This document shows, piece after piece, positions 16,209 through 24,180 of a DNA stretch of 64,000 nt. This DNA comes from Actinomycetospora sp. NBRC 106378 (GTDB taxonomy: Bacteria; Actinomycetota; Actinomycetes; Mycobacteriales; Pseudonocardiaceae): NCBI RefSeq assembly GCF_030269685.1, contig NZ_BSTT01000020.1:23151-87150 (forward strand). Direction: 5' to 3'. Numbering within the stretch: the stretch's first letter is position 1; each line of letters begins with the position of its first letter. Under the pieces are notes generated by a model that saw only the letters and a list, made by a program, of their open reading frames with translations, made no database searches and had not been told where the DNA came from. The position numbers and the translations under genes are program-made.

Positions 16209-17926
16209 GCCTGCGGCCCCTGGTCGTCATCGGTGACGCCCTGCTCGACGTGGACGTCGACGGGTCGGCGACCCGTCTGTGCCCCGACGCCCCCGTCCCG
16301 GTCCTCGACGCCGACGCCGAGCGGCCCCGCCCGGGGGGCGCCGCCCTCGCCGCGCTGCTCGCAGCGCTCTCCTCCGGCCGACCGGTCCGGCTGGTCGCGC
16401 CCCTGGGTGACGACGACGGGTCGGCCCGCCTCCGCGAGCTGCTCGCGGGCACGGTCGAGGTCGTCGGGCTCCCGACGACGGGCGAGGTGCCGCGCAAGAC
16501 GCGCATGCTCGCCGGCGACCGGCCGCTGCTGCGCCTCGACACCGGTGGCCTCGGTACCGGGCCGTGGGACCTCGACCCGGTCTCCGACGCCCTGGCCGAC
16601 GCCGGCGCGGTGCTGGTCGCCGACTACGGCCGCGGGGTCACCGCCGACCCGGCCCTGCGCGACCTGCTGACCGCGACCGCCCGGCGGCTGCCGCTCGTGT
16701 GGGACCCGCACCCCAAGGGCGCCGACCCGGTGCCCGGCGCCGTGCTCGTGTCGCCCAACCTGGCCGAGGCCGGGGCCGCGGGAGCCCCCGACTGGCTCCC
16801 GGCGGCGTCCCGCGCGGCCGCCGACCTGCGCGTGCGGTGGGACGTCGAGGCCGTCGTGGTGACGGCGGGGTCGCACGGGGCGCTGCTCCGCTCGGCGGCC
16901 GGCAACGCCGTCGTCCCCGCCACCCCCGTGACCGGCGGCGACCCGTGCGGTGCCGGTGACCGGTTCGCCGCGGCCGCCGCCCTCGCGCTCGCCGCCGGTG
17001 CCGCCCCCGACGAGGCGGTGTCGGCGGCCGTCGGCGCGGCCGGCGCGTTCGTCGCCGGTGGGGGAGCGGGCGCCGTCCGCCGCACCGAGGGCACGTGGTC
17101 CCACCCCGGGGTCGGTCGCCCGCCCCTCCCGACCGAAGGGTCCCGTCGCTCGAATAGATGGGCCGACGGCGCCCCTCGCTCGTCGACCTCCGCCGACCCC
17201 GATCCGACCGAAGGGCACCGTCGGTCGGATAGATGGGCCGAGGGCGCCCTTCACCAGTACGGGGTGCGGCCCGGCGACGCCGACGCGGCCGTCGCCCTGG
17301 CCGAGGCGACCCGCCGTCGGGAAGGACGCGTCGTCGCCACCGGCGGCTGCTTCGACCTCCTGCACGCCGGGCACGCGCGCACCCTCGCGGCGGCGCGGGC
17401 GCTCGGCGACGTACTGATCGTCTGCCTCAACTCCGACGACTCGGTGGGTCGGCTCAAGGGCCCGGAGCGCCCGATCGTGGGCCAGGCGGACCGCGCCGAA
17501 CTGCTCGCGGCCCTCGCCTGCGTCGACGCCGTCGCGGTGTTCGACGAGGACGACCCGCAGGCCCTCATCGCCCGCCTGCGACCCGACGTCTGGGTCAAGG
17601 GCGGCGACTACGCGGCGGACGACCTCCCCGAGGCGCCCCTGGTCCGTTCCTGGGGCGGCGAGGTCGTCGCCGTCCCCTACCACGCCGGCCGCTCGTCGAC
17701 CCGGCTGCTCGCCGCCGCCAACCGGACGGTCGAGCTCCGCTCCGCCCCGTCTCCCGCCGAACCGGTCGAGCTCCGCTCCGCTCCGTCTCCCGCCGATCCG
17801 GTCGAGCTCCGCTCCGCTCCGTCTCCCGCCGATCCGGTCGAGCTCCGCTCCGCTCCGTCTCCCGCCGATCCGGTCGAGCTCCGCTCCGCTCCGTCTCCCG
17901 CGACCCCTGGAGGAACCCCCGCATGA
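16205..17926 (+). CDS. hldE: HldE-like bifunctional heptose kinase/nucleotidyltransferase with repeat-expanded linker and tail
   Basis: 573 residues. Residues about 1-290 form a PfkB/ribokinase domain (GDALLDVDVDG, PGGAALAALLAAL, and the catalytic GAGDRFAAAAAL). Residues about 370-510 form a cytidylyltransferase-like domain (ATGGCFDLLHAGH, NSDDSVGRLKGPERP, VKGGDY, GRSSTRLL). HldE phosphorylates heptose 7-phosphate at C1 and then adenylylates heptose 1-phosphate. The linker (about 300-355) holds a duplicated 25-residue segment. The C-terminal 60 residues are five PVELRSAPSPAD-type 12-residue repeats outside any domain. ATG coupled to gmhA (ATGA). The kinase motif 1 lacks the GGAANTA form seen in the second HldE, so one domain may have altered specificity. 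Confidence 0.88.
   Translation: MSLRPLVVIGDALLDVDVDGSATRLCPDAPVPVLDADAERPRPGGAALAALLAALSSGRPVRLVAPLGDDDGSARLRELLAGTVEVVGLPTTGEVPRKTRMLAGDRPLLRLDTGGLGTGPWDLDPVSDALADAGAVLVADYGRGVTADPALRDLLTATARRLPLVWDPHPKGADPVPGAVLVSPNLAEAGAAGAPDWLPAASRAAADLRVRWDVEAVVVTAGSHGALLRSAAGNAVVPATPVTGGDPCGAGDRFAAAAALALAAGAAPDEAVSAAVGAAGAFVAGGGAGAVRRTEGTWSHPGVGRPPLPTEGSRRSNRWADGAPRSSTSADPDPTEGHRRSDRWAEGALHQYGVRPGDADAAVALAEATRRREGRVVATGGCFDLLHAGHARTLAAARALGDVLIVCLNSDDSVGRLKGPERPIVGQADRAELLAALACVDAVAVFDEDDPQALIARLRPDVWVKGGDYAADDLPEAPLVRSWGGEVVAVPYHAGRSSTRLLAAANRTVELRSAPSPAEPVELRSAPSPADPVELRSAPSPADPVELRSAPSPADPVELRSAPSPATPGGTPA
17131..17253. repeat. 75-bp-spaced duplicated segment in hldE linker
   Basis: Two similar segments begin at 17131 and 17206. 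Both run GACCGAAGGG, then C/G-rich bases, then ATAGATGGGCCGA and GGCGCCC. The second has GAAGGGC (17210-17216) and GCCCTTC complements at its ends, so it is palindromic. Spacing of 75 bp keeps the reading frame. Confidence 0.75.
17729..17900. repeat. 36-bp tandem repeat (about 5 copies) at 3' end of hldE
   Basis: Consecutive 36-base units beginning GTCGAGCTCCGCTCCG, nearly identical (a few C/T and A/T changes in unit 1). Read in frame as 12-residue units VELRSAPSPADP. The core CGAGCTCC to GTCTCC recurs at 20639-20662 and twice at 37430-37488. Confidence 0.95.
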
Positions 17927-18609
17927 CGAACCCCGGCACCGTCCTCATCACGGGCGGCTCGTCCGGCCTCGGCGCCGCCGTGGCCGACGCCGTCGCACAG
18001 GCCGGCGGCACCCCCGTCGTCCTCGACCTCAAGGCCCCCGACGCCGGGTACGCCTTCGTCGAGGTCGACCTCGCCGACCCGACCGCCGCCCAGTCCGCGG
18101 TGACCCGCGCGATCGACGAGCACGGGGGGCTCGACGGCGTCGTCACCGCCGCCGGCATCGACCGGTGCGGCCGCATCGTCGACGTCGAGTGGGCGGAGTG
18201 GGAGCGGGTCGTCGCGGTCAACCTGCTCGGCACCGCGGCCGTGGTCCGCGCCGCCCTGCCCAGCCTGGAGGAGCGCCACGGCACCGTCGTCACCGTGTCC
18301 TCGACCCTCGGGATCAAGGCCGTCTCCGACGCCAGCGCCTACTGCGCCTCCAAGTTCGGCGTCGTCGGCTTCACCCGCGCGATCGCCGCGGAGTGGGCGG
18401 GCAAGGTCGGCGTCACCCTGCTCGTGCCCGGCGGGATGTGGACCCACTTCTTCGACGACCGCCCCGAGCAGTACAAGCCCGGCCCCGACGCGCAGCTCAA
18501 CGACCCGGCCCAGACGGCGGAGGCGGTGCTGTTCGCGCTGACCCGCCCGCCGGGCAGCGAGGTGCGCGAGCTGCTCGTGGCCGCGTCCGGGGAGTCGTCC
18601 TACCCGTGA
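17923..18609 (+). CDS. short-chain dehydrogenase/reductase
   Basis: 228-residue classical SDR: TGGSSGLG (nucleotide binding), VTAAGIDRCG, and catalytic SSTLGIKAV with YCASK. It lacks the extended C-terminal domain of ADP-heptose 6-epimerase, so it is not an HldD. ATG start with GGAGG seven bases upstream, overlapping the hldE stop (ATGA). It probably oxidises or reduces a hydroxyl in the same glycoconjugate pathway; the substrate is not predictable. Its 3' end overlaps the convergent STAS gene by 10 bases. Confidence 0.88.
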   Translation: MTNPGTVLITGGSSGLGAAVADAVAQAGGTPVVLDLKAPDAGYAFVEVDLADPTAAQSAVTRAIDEHGGLDGVVTAAGIDRCGRIVDVEWAEWERVVAVNLLGTAAVVRAALPSLEERHGTVVTVSSTLGIKAVSDASAYCASKFGVVGFTRAIAAEWAGKVGVTLLVPGGMWTHFFDDRPEQYKPGPDAQLNDPAQTAEAVLFALTRPPGSEVRELLVAASGESSYP

Positions 18610-18974
18610 TCCGAACCGTCATCGTCCACCGCGGCCCGCGCGCTGGCGACGTCCTCGTGCAGGGCGAGCACGCGGTCCAGACCCGTGATCCGCAGCGGTC
18701 GGCGCACCGTCCGGGCGCGCGAGGCGAGCAGCAGCGGGACCCCGCGGCGGCGCAGGTCCTCGGTGACCTCGAGCAGCAGCGTCATGCCGGCCGAGGCCAG
18801 CAGGGCGACCTGCTCGAGGTCCAGCACCACGGCGCGCGCCCCGGCGGCGGCCTCGTCGACCCCGGCGCGCACGGCCGCGGTCGCGGCGGCGTCCACGTCA
18901 CCGACGATGGCGACCACGACGACGCCGTCGGTCGCATCACGCAGCGCGACCTCGACGGTGCCCGGGTCGTGCAC
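18600..18974 (-). CDS. STAS-domain anti-sigma factor antagonist (RsbV-like)
   Basis: 124 residues with an anti-anti-sigma STAS fold: VVVVAIVGDVDAAATAAV (strand-helix), VVLDLEQVALLASAGMTLLLEV with the serine of the LLASAG segment at the usual phosphorylation site, and a GLDRVLALHED end. It would bind an RsbW-type kinase and free a sigma factor. The preceding residue pattern differs from the usual FxSSGxxLL, so activity is less certain. It lies on the opposite strand within the glycoconjugate cluster and may connect to the SigF systems encoded on either side. Confidence 0.78.
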   Translation of the reverse strand: MHDPGTVEVALRDATDGVVVVAIVGDVDAAATAAVRAGVDEAAAGARAVVLDLEQVALLASAGMTLLLEVTEDLRRRGVPLLLASRARTVRRPLRITGLDRVLALHEDVASARAAVDDDGSDHG

Positions 18975-19156
18975 TGCGCCTCCTGTGGCACGGACGAGTT
19001 CCGGGCAGCCGGCAACCGGCGGGGGACTCGCGGAGTTCGTCGGGGGTCACCAGGGGCAGGCTGCTCGACCCCACGGCTGCGTCGGCCGAACCCTAGCGAG
19101 GACTCCCGGTACCGGCCACGCGTCCAGGCCCCCACCCTGTCCGAGCGGAGGGCCCC

Positions 19157-20629
19157 GTGTCGCTGACGCCACTCGATCGCGCCCCACTGGCGGCCGACCT
19201 GCCCCGTCGGCTGGCCGAGGCGGCGCCGCGCGTCGTCGTCGTGGGCGACGCCGTGCTCGACTGCTGGATGACCGGCCCCAGCCGTCGGCTCTCCCGCGAG
19301 GCCCCCGTCCCCGTCGTCGAGATCGACCGCACGCGCTGCGCTCCGGGCGGCGCCGCCAACACCGCGGTCAACCTCGCGGCCCTCGGCGCGCGGGTCGCGC
19401 TGGTCTCGGTCGTGGGTGACGACGACGACGGGCGCACGTTGCGCCGCCTGCTCGCCGAGGCGGGGGTGGACACCTCCGGCGTGGTCGTCGCCCCCGGGCG
19501 GCCCACGGCCGCGAAGCGTCGGATCGTCGCCGACGACGCGATGGTCGCCCGGTACGACACCGTGCCCCCGGCCGACGCGGTCGCCGGGCTGACCGCCGCC
19601 CTCGACACGGCCCTGGCCGTGCGGCCCGACGCCACCGTGGTGTGCGACTACGCCGCGGGCGCGCTCGACGACGACGCCGTCGCCGCGGTCGCGGCCCGCC
19701 GCGACCGGCTCGGGCTGCTCGTCGTCGACGCCCACGCCGTCGCGCGCTGGGAGCCGACCGCACCCGACGTCGTGACCCCGAACGCCGGGGAGGCGGCCAC
19801 CCTGCTCGGGCGCCCCCTGCGCGGACCGGACCGGGCGGCGGCCGCCGAGGCCGCCGCCGGCGAGCTGCGACGGCGGTCCGGAGCGGCCGCCGTCGTGGCG
19901 ACCCTCGACCGCGACGGGGCCGTGCTGCTCGCCGACGACCTCCCCGCCCACCGGACGTGGGCGCGGCCCGCGCCGGAGAGCCGGGCGTGCGGCGCGGGCG
20001 ACTCCTTCACCGCGGCCCTCACGCTCGCGCTCGCCGCCGGGACACCCGCGCCGACCGCGGTGGAGCTCGCCCAGGCCGCGGCCGACGTCGTCGTCGGGCG
20101 GGCCCGCACCGCCGTGTGCTCGACGGCGGACCTCGTCGCACGCGTCGGGGCGTCCGGTGGATCGCTGTCGACCCCGGAACAGGTCGCCGCGTTCGTCGCC
20201 GAGCACCGGGCCGAGGGTCGGCGGATCGTGTTCACCAACGGCTGCTTCGACGTGGTGCACCGCGGCCACGTGGCCTACCTCAACCAGGCGAAGCGGCTCG
20301 GCGACGTCCTCGTCGTCGCGCTCAACGCCGACGAGAGCGTGGCCCGGCTCAAGGGTCCGGAACGTCCGCTGAACCCGCTCGCCGACCGCGCGGCCGTGAT
20401 CGGGGCGCTCTCCTGCGTCGACCACGTCGTCGGGTTCGCGGCGGACACGCCGGTCGAGCTGCTGGAGGCACTGCGCCCGGACGTGTACGCCAAGGGCGGC
20501 GACTACACGCCGGACATGCTGCCGGAGACCCCGACGGTCACCGCCTACGGCGGCCACGTCGCGATCCTGGACTACCTGCCGGACCGGTCGACGTCGCTCA
20601 TCGTGGAACGGATCCGGTCCCGTGGCTGA
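19157..20629 (+). CDS. hldE: HldE-like bifunctional heptose kinase/adenylyltransferase (second copy)
   Basis: 490 residues, near the length of canonical HldE. The PfkB domain (about 1-330) has GDAVLDCWMTG, the classical CAPGGAANTAVNLAALGA motif 1, and CGAGDSFTAAL. The nucleotidyltransferase domain (about 350-490) has FTNGCFDVVHRGH, NADESVARLKGPERPLN, YAKGGDYTPDMLPE and the typical C-terminal DRSTSLIVERI. GTG start with GGAGG five bases upstream. It has clean domains without the repeat inserts of the first copy, so it is the better candidate for the complete kinase/adenylyltransferase reaction. It overlaps the next gene by 8 bases. Confidence 0.93.
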   Translation: MSLTPLDRAPLAADLPRRLAEAAPRVVVVGDAVLDCWMTGPSRRLSREAPVPVVEIDRTRCAPGGAANTAVNLAALGARVALVSVVGDDDDGRTLRRLLAEAGVDTSGVVVAPGRPTAAKRRIVADDAMVARYDTVPPADAVAGLTAALDTALAVRPDATVVCDYAAGALDDDAVAAVAARRDRLGLLVVDAHAVARWEPTAPDVVTPNAGEAATLLGRPLRGPDRAAAAEAAAGELRRRSGAAAVVATLDRDGAVLLADDLPAHRTWARPAPESRACGAGDSFTAALTLALAAGTPAPTAVELAQAAADVVVGRARTAVCSTADLVARVGASGGSLSTPEQVAAFVAEHRAEGRRIVFTNGCFDVVHRGHVAYLNQAKRLGDVLVVALNADESVARLKGPERPLNPLADRAAVIGALSCVDHVVGFAADTPVELLEALRPDVYAKGGDYTPDMLPETPTVTAYGGHVAILDYLPDRSTSLIVERIRSRG

Positions 20630-21482
20630 CCCGACGAGCGAGCTCCCCTCCGCTCCGTCTCCGGAGCTGGACGTCCTGATCCCGACCAGGGACCGCCCGG
20701 TCGAGTTCGCGACGACGTTGGCCGGGCTGGCCGCCCAGTCCGGTCCCTCGTTCCGGCTGGTCGTCTCCGACCAGTCCGACGACGAGCCGTCGTTCGACAC
20801 GCCGGCCGCGGCGACCCTGGTCCGGGCGCTGCGGTTCCGGGGCGTCGAGGTGGAGCTGCTGCGGCACCTGCCCCGGCGGGGGATCACCGAGCAGCGGGCG
20901 TTCCTGCTGTCGCGGTCCACGGCGCCCGCCGTGCTGTTCCTCGACGACGACGTGTGGCTCGAGCCGGGCGTGCTCGCCCGGCTGCACACCGCCCTGCAGA
21001 CGTTGGGGTGCGGGATGGTGGCCGCCGCGATGCAGGGGCTCTCCCACCTCGACGACGACCGCCCGCACGAGCGCGTCACCTACGAGCGGTGGGAGCCCGG
21101 CCCCGAGCGGATCGAGAAGGAGTCGGCCGCGTGGCAGCGCTGGCGGCTCGGCAACGCGGCGAACGGGATGCACCTGGCGTTCGCCGAGGGCCTGGACGCG
21201 CCCGGCGCGGCCGTGCCCGACCCGTCGTCGTGGTCGGCGTACCGCATCGCGTGGGCAGCGGGCTGCGTCCTGTTCGACCGGGCCGCGCTGCTCGACGCCG
21301 GTGGCTTCGACTTCTGGCGCGAGGTCCCCGAGGACGCGCACGGCGAGGACGTGCTGGCGCAGCAGCGGGTCATGGCCCGCTCCGGCGCGGCGGGCATCCT
21401 GCCCAGCGGGGCGTATCACCAGGAGTCCGCGACGACCCTGCCCGACCGGGGCTCGTCGGCGGTGGATCTCCTCCCCCTCTGA
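20622..21482 (+). CDS. glycosyltransferase family 2
   Basis: 286-residue inverting GT-A enzyme: LDVLIPTRDRPVEFATTLAGL, then VLFLDDDVWLEPG (metal-binding DDD) and a late EDAHGEDVLAQQR (catalytic base region). N-terminal SELPSAPSPEL is encoded by one copy of the 36-bp repeat family. GTG start inside the hldE 3' end. Likely adds a sugar in the same glycoconjugate; substrates unknown. Last gene of the plus-strand cluster, ended by the palindromic element at 21484-21537. Confidence 0.88.
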   Translation: MADPTSELPSAPSPELDVLIPTRDRPVEFATTLAGLAAQSGPSFRLVVSDQSDDEPSFDTPAAATLVRALRFRGVEVELLRHLPRRGITEQRAFLLSRSTAPAVLFLDDDVWLEPGVLARLHTALQTLGCGMVAAAMQGLSHLDDDRPHERVTYERWEPGPERIEKESAAWQRWRLGNAANGMHLAFAEGLDAPGAAVPDPSSWSAYRIAWAAGCVLFDRAALLDAGGFDFWREVPEDAHGEDVLAQQRVMARSGAAGILPSGAYHQESATTLPDRGSSAVDLLPL

Positions 21483-21483
21483 C

Positions 21484-21537
21484 GTGGCAGGACGTCGTTG
21501 CTGTCACCCGGTGACAGCAACGACGCTTTCCTGCCAC
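21484..21537. repeat. dispersed palindromic element, copy B (bidirectional terminator position)
   Basis: A near-perfect palindrome of 54 bases: GTGGCAGGA at the left, GACAGCAACGACGC in the right arm, and TCCTGCCAC at the right end. The left arm lacks three bases (AAG) present in the right arm. It lies exactly between the convergent stops of the family 2 glycosyltransferase and malQ and could terminate both. Confidence 0.92.
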
Positions 21538-21544
21538 GGGGGGA

Positions 21545-23581
21545 CTACCGCCCCCGCAGCGCCTCCACCGTCGTCTGCACCCGCGGGTCGCGCAGCAGCT
21601 CGTCGAGTTCCAGGGGCAGCGGGATCCGCCAGTTCGGGTAGGCGTCGGTGGTGCCGGGCAGGTTCGGCTGGCGCACCTCGTCGAGCACGTCGGTGAACGA
21701 CGCCAGCACGATCCGCGACCCGGCGCCCGCGAGCAGCCGGTGCATCGCGGCGACGATCGCGCCCTCCGAGCGGTCGTCGCCGAGCACGCCCTGCGAGACG
21801 AGCAGCGCGATCAGCTCCTCGCGCTCCCGGGCGGCCTGCTCCCGGGCCGCGTCGACGTCGGTCAGCAGCCCGGCCTCGTCGCGGATGCGCACGTGCTCGT
21901 CGCGCAGGAACCCGACGGCGGTCGGCAGGTCGTGGGTGGAGATCGTCCCGAGCGTCATCTCCTCCCACTGCGACGGCGGGAGCAGGTCACCGTCGGCGTC
22001 GCGCTGGAACCACAGCACCGCGCAGCCGAGCATGCCGTTCTCGGCCAGCCCCTCGGTGACCTCCGGCTCGACCGTCCCCAGGTCCTCCCCGACGACGACG
22101 GCGCCGGCGCGGGAGGCCTCGATCGCGAGGACCGCGAGCATCGCCTCGGCGTCGTAGTGGACGTAGGTGCCCTCGGTGGCGGGGCGGCCCGGCGGGATCC
22201 ACCAGAGCCGCCAGAGCCCGGCGACGTGGTCGATCCGGACGCCGTCGGCGTGGCGCAGCACGGCGCCGAGCATGTCCCGCAGCGGGCCGTACCCCGCCTC
22301 CGCGAGCCGGTCGGGGCGCCACGGGGGCAGCGACCAGTCCTGGCCGCGCTGGTTGAAGTCGTCCGGCGGGGCGCCCACGTGGACGCCGGGTGCCAGGGCG
22401 TCCTGCAGCGCCCACGCGTCGGCGCCGTCGGGCGCGCAGCCGACGGCGAGGTCGGCGATGAGCCCCACCGGCATCCCGAACGTCGCCGCGTGCGCCTCGG
22501 CGAGCTGGTGGTCCAGCAGGTACTGGCACCAGCCGTGGAAGGAGATGCGGTCGGCCAGCTCCGCGCGGGCCGCCTCGATGCCCGGGCCGTCGGGGGAGCG
22601 GACGCCCTCGGGCCAGGTGCGCCACTCCGGGCCGTACCGCTCGGCGAGCGCGTACCAGGTGGCGACGTCGCGCAGGGCGGCCGGGAGCGCGGCGACGACG
22701 GCGCGGTGCTCGGCGGCGAGGGCAGCGTCGGGGTCGTCCGCGTCCCCCACGGACGCGCCCGGCACCGGCGGCAGATCGTGCTCCAGGCCCGGCGTCGCGC
22801 CGACCGACACCGCGAACGGCCGCAGCAGGGAGAGCGCTGCGCGCTTCGCGGACCAGACGGCGTCGTAGTCGATGAGGTCGGTCGGGTCCGACTCGCGCAG
22901 GACGTCCGAGTCCGGCGCCAGCCGGTCCACCGCGTGCCGCACGTGCGCGGGCGCCGCCCGGTAGGCGGGCGTGGCGCTGACCCGCAACGACACCGGGTGC
23001 AGGTAGCGCCGTGACGACGGCGAGTACGGCGACGCCTCGACGGTCGGCTCGAGCCGCAGCGCGTGCAGTGGGTTGCAGAGCACCGCGCCCGCGCCCTGCC
23101 CGGCGGCCGCGGTCAGCAGGTCGCGCAGGTCGACGAGGTCCCCGCAGCCCCAGGAGCCGGGCGAGTGGAGGGAGTAGAGCTGCACCATCCAGCCCCACGT
23201 GCGGGGCACCTCGGCGAGGCGCGGCGGTGGTGCCAGCACCGTGGCCTCCTCGTGCCCGCAGACCACGCGGTGGTAGCCCACGGGGAGGTCGGCGAGCGTC
23301 GACACCCGGCTCGTCGTCCCGTCCTCGAGGGTCAGCTCGCCCGGCTCGGGGAGTTCGACGGGCGCCCCGACGACGAGCGTGGGCGGCAGGGCGCCCTGCC
23401 GCCGGTTCGCGAGCGCGTCGCGGACCGCCTCGTCGGTGGAGGCGTCCACGTCGAGCGCGGCGAGGACGTCGATCACCACCCCGGCGTCGACGTCCACGTC
23501 GCGGTCGCCCGCGTCGCGGTAGCGGGTGGCGACGCCGTACGCGGCGGCGAGGTCGGCGAGTTCAGCGCTGACGCCGGGCAC
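21545..23581 (-). CDS. malQ: 4-alpha-glucanotransferase (amylomaltase)
   Basis: 678-residue GH77 enzyme that transfers maltodextrin chains in glycogen/maltose metabolism. Recognisable segments are WGWMVQLYSLHSPGSWGCGDL, ALRLEPTVEASPYSPSSRRYLHP (the SPY substrate loop), the catalytic-barrel stretch GVRIDHVAGLWRLWWIP containing the nucleophile aspartate, VVGEDLGTVEPEV with the acid/base glutamate, and TISTHDLPTAVGF. It includes the N-terminal 100-residue extension typical of actinobacterial MalQ. GTG start with GAGGAG four bases upstream. It is flanked on both sides by copies of the dispersed palindrome. Confidence 0.97.
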   Translation of the reverse strand: MPGVSAELADLAAAYGVATRYRDAGDRDVDVDAGVVIDVLAALDVDASTDEAVRDALANRRQGALPPTLVVGAPVELPEPGELTLEDGTTSRVSTLADLPVGYHRVVCGHEEATVLAPPPRLAEVPRTWGWMVQLYSLHSPGSWGCGDLVDLRDLLTAAAGQGAGAVLCNPLHALRLEPTVEASPYSPSSRRYLHPVSLRVSATPAYRAAPAHVRHAVDRLAPDSDVLRESDPTDLIDYDAVWSAKRAALSLLRPFAVSVGATPGLEHDLPPVPGASVGDADDPDAALAAEHRAVVAALPAALRDVATWYALAERYGPEWRTWPEGVRSPDGPGIEAARAELADRISFHGWCQYLLDHQLAEAHAATFGMPVGLIADLAVGCAPDGADAWALQDALAPGVHVGAPPDDFNQRGQDWSLPPWRPDRLAEAGYGPLRDMLGAVLRHADGVRIDHVAGLWRLWWIPPGRPATEGTYVHYDAEAMLAVLAIEASRAGAVVVGEDLGTVEPEVTEGLAENGMLGCAVLWFQRDADGDLLPPSQWEEMTLGTISTHDLPTAVGFLRDEHVRIRDEAGLLTDVDAAREQAAREREELIALLVSQGVLGDDRSEGAIVAAMHRLLAGAGSRIVLASFTDVLDEVRQPNLPGTTDAYPNWRIPLPLELDELLRDPRVQTTVEALRGR

Positions 23582-23670
23582 CGGGCTCCTCTCGGGGGTG
23601 GGACGACGAGGCTCCCAGTCCTACCCGCTGGCAGGCGTGAGGACCCGCCGAACCGGAGGTCTCCGGCCCC

Positions 23671-23729
23671 GTGACAGGAAAGCGTCGTTGCCGTCACCCG
23701 GTGACGGCAACGACGCTTTCCTGGCGTGG
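23671..23729. repeat. dispersed palindromic element, copy C
   Basis: The core 23675-23723 is a near-perfect palindrome: CAGGAAAGCGTCGTTGCCG on the left and its complement on the right around CACCCGGTG. It lies between malQ's start and the stop of the upstream hypothetical gene, both on the minus strand. Confidence 0.92.
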
Positions 23730-23736
23730 GGAGGGC

Positions 23737-24108
23737 TCAGCTCGTCCGCGGGTGCGGCACGCGGGCGGTGAGCGGCCGACGGTTGGCGACCAGGCGGTCG
23801 GCCACGTCGGAGGCGGAGGTCCGCGGCCGGCGCACGGTGGCGAGGGCCTCGATCTGGGACCGGGTCAGGGGGACCGTCCCGTCGAGTGCGGTTCCGGCCT
23901 CGGTCGCGGACCAGCCGCGCTCGAGGAGGAGGTGGACGAGGGCCAGGGCCGACCCGCGGTCGCGCCGGGCGCGGGTCGCGAGGGAGCCGAGGTCACCGGG
24001 GAGGACCCGGGGGAGGACGGCGGTGTCGGGGACATCGGGGACGACAGCGGGGAGGCTGGAGTCATCGGCGGCGGGCCGGGTGGAGATGGGATCGAGGAGC
24101 ACGGTCAC
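23737..24108 (-). CDS. hypothetical protein with C-terminal helical domain
   Basis: 123 residues from a GTG at 24108; a GTG two codons downstream has a GGAAGG motif at better spacing, and the frame stays open further 5'. The N-terminal half is a proline- and acid-rich low-complexity segment. The C-terminal half (RDRGSALALVHLLLERGWSA, LTRSQIEALATVRR) is basic and helical and could be a small DNA- or protein-binding module. No family recognised. Located 12 bases downstream of recQ on the same strand. Confidence 0.5.
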   Translation of the reverse strand: MTVLLDPISTRPAADDSSLPAVVPDVPDTAVLPRVLPGDLGSLATRARRDRGSALALVHLLLERGWSATEAGTALDGTVPLTRSQIEALATVRRPRTSASDVADRLVANRRPLTARVPHPRTS

Positions 24109-24180
24109 CTTCCGTTCGACGGCAGGAACGTCATCGCTAGCAGGATCGGCACCCTGTGTGACAGGCAAACGCTTCGGCCG

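Noticed and set aside
17923..18609. SDR as the missing ADP-heptose epimerase HldD
   Set aside because: It is a short classical SDR with YCASK and lacks the extended substrate domain of HldD.
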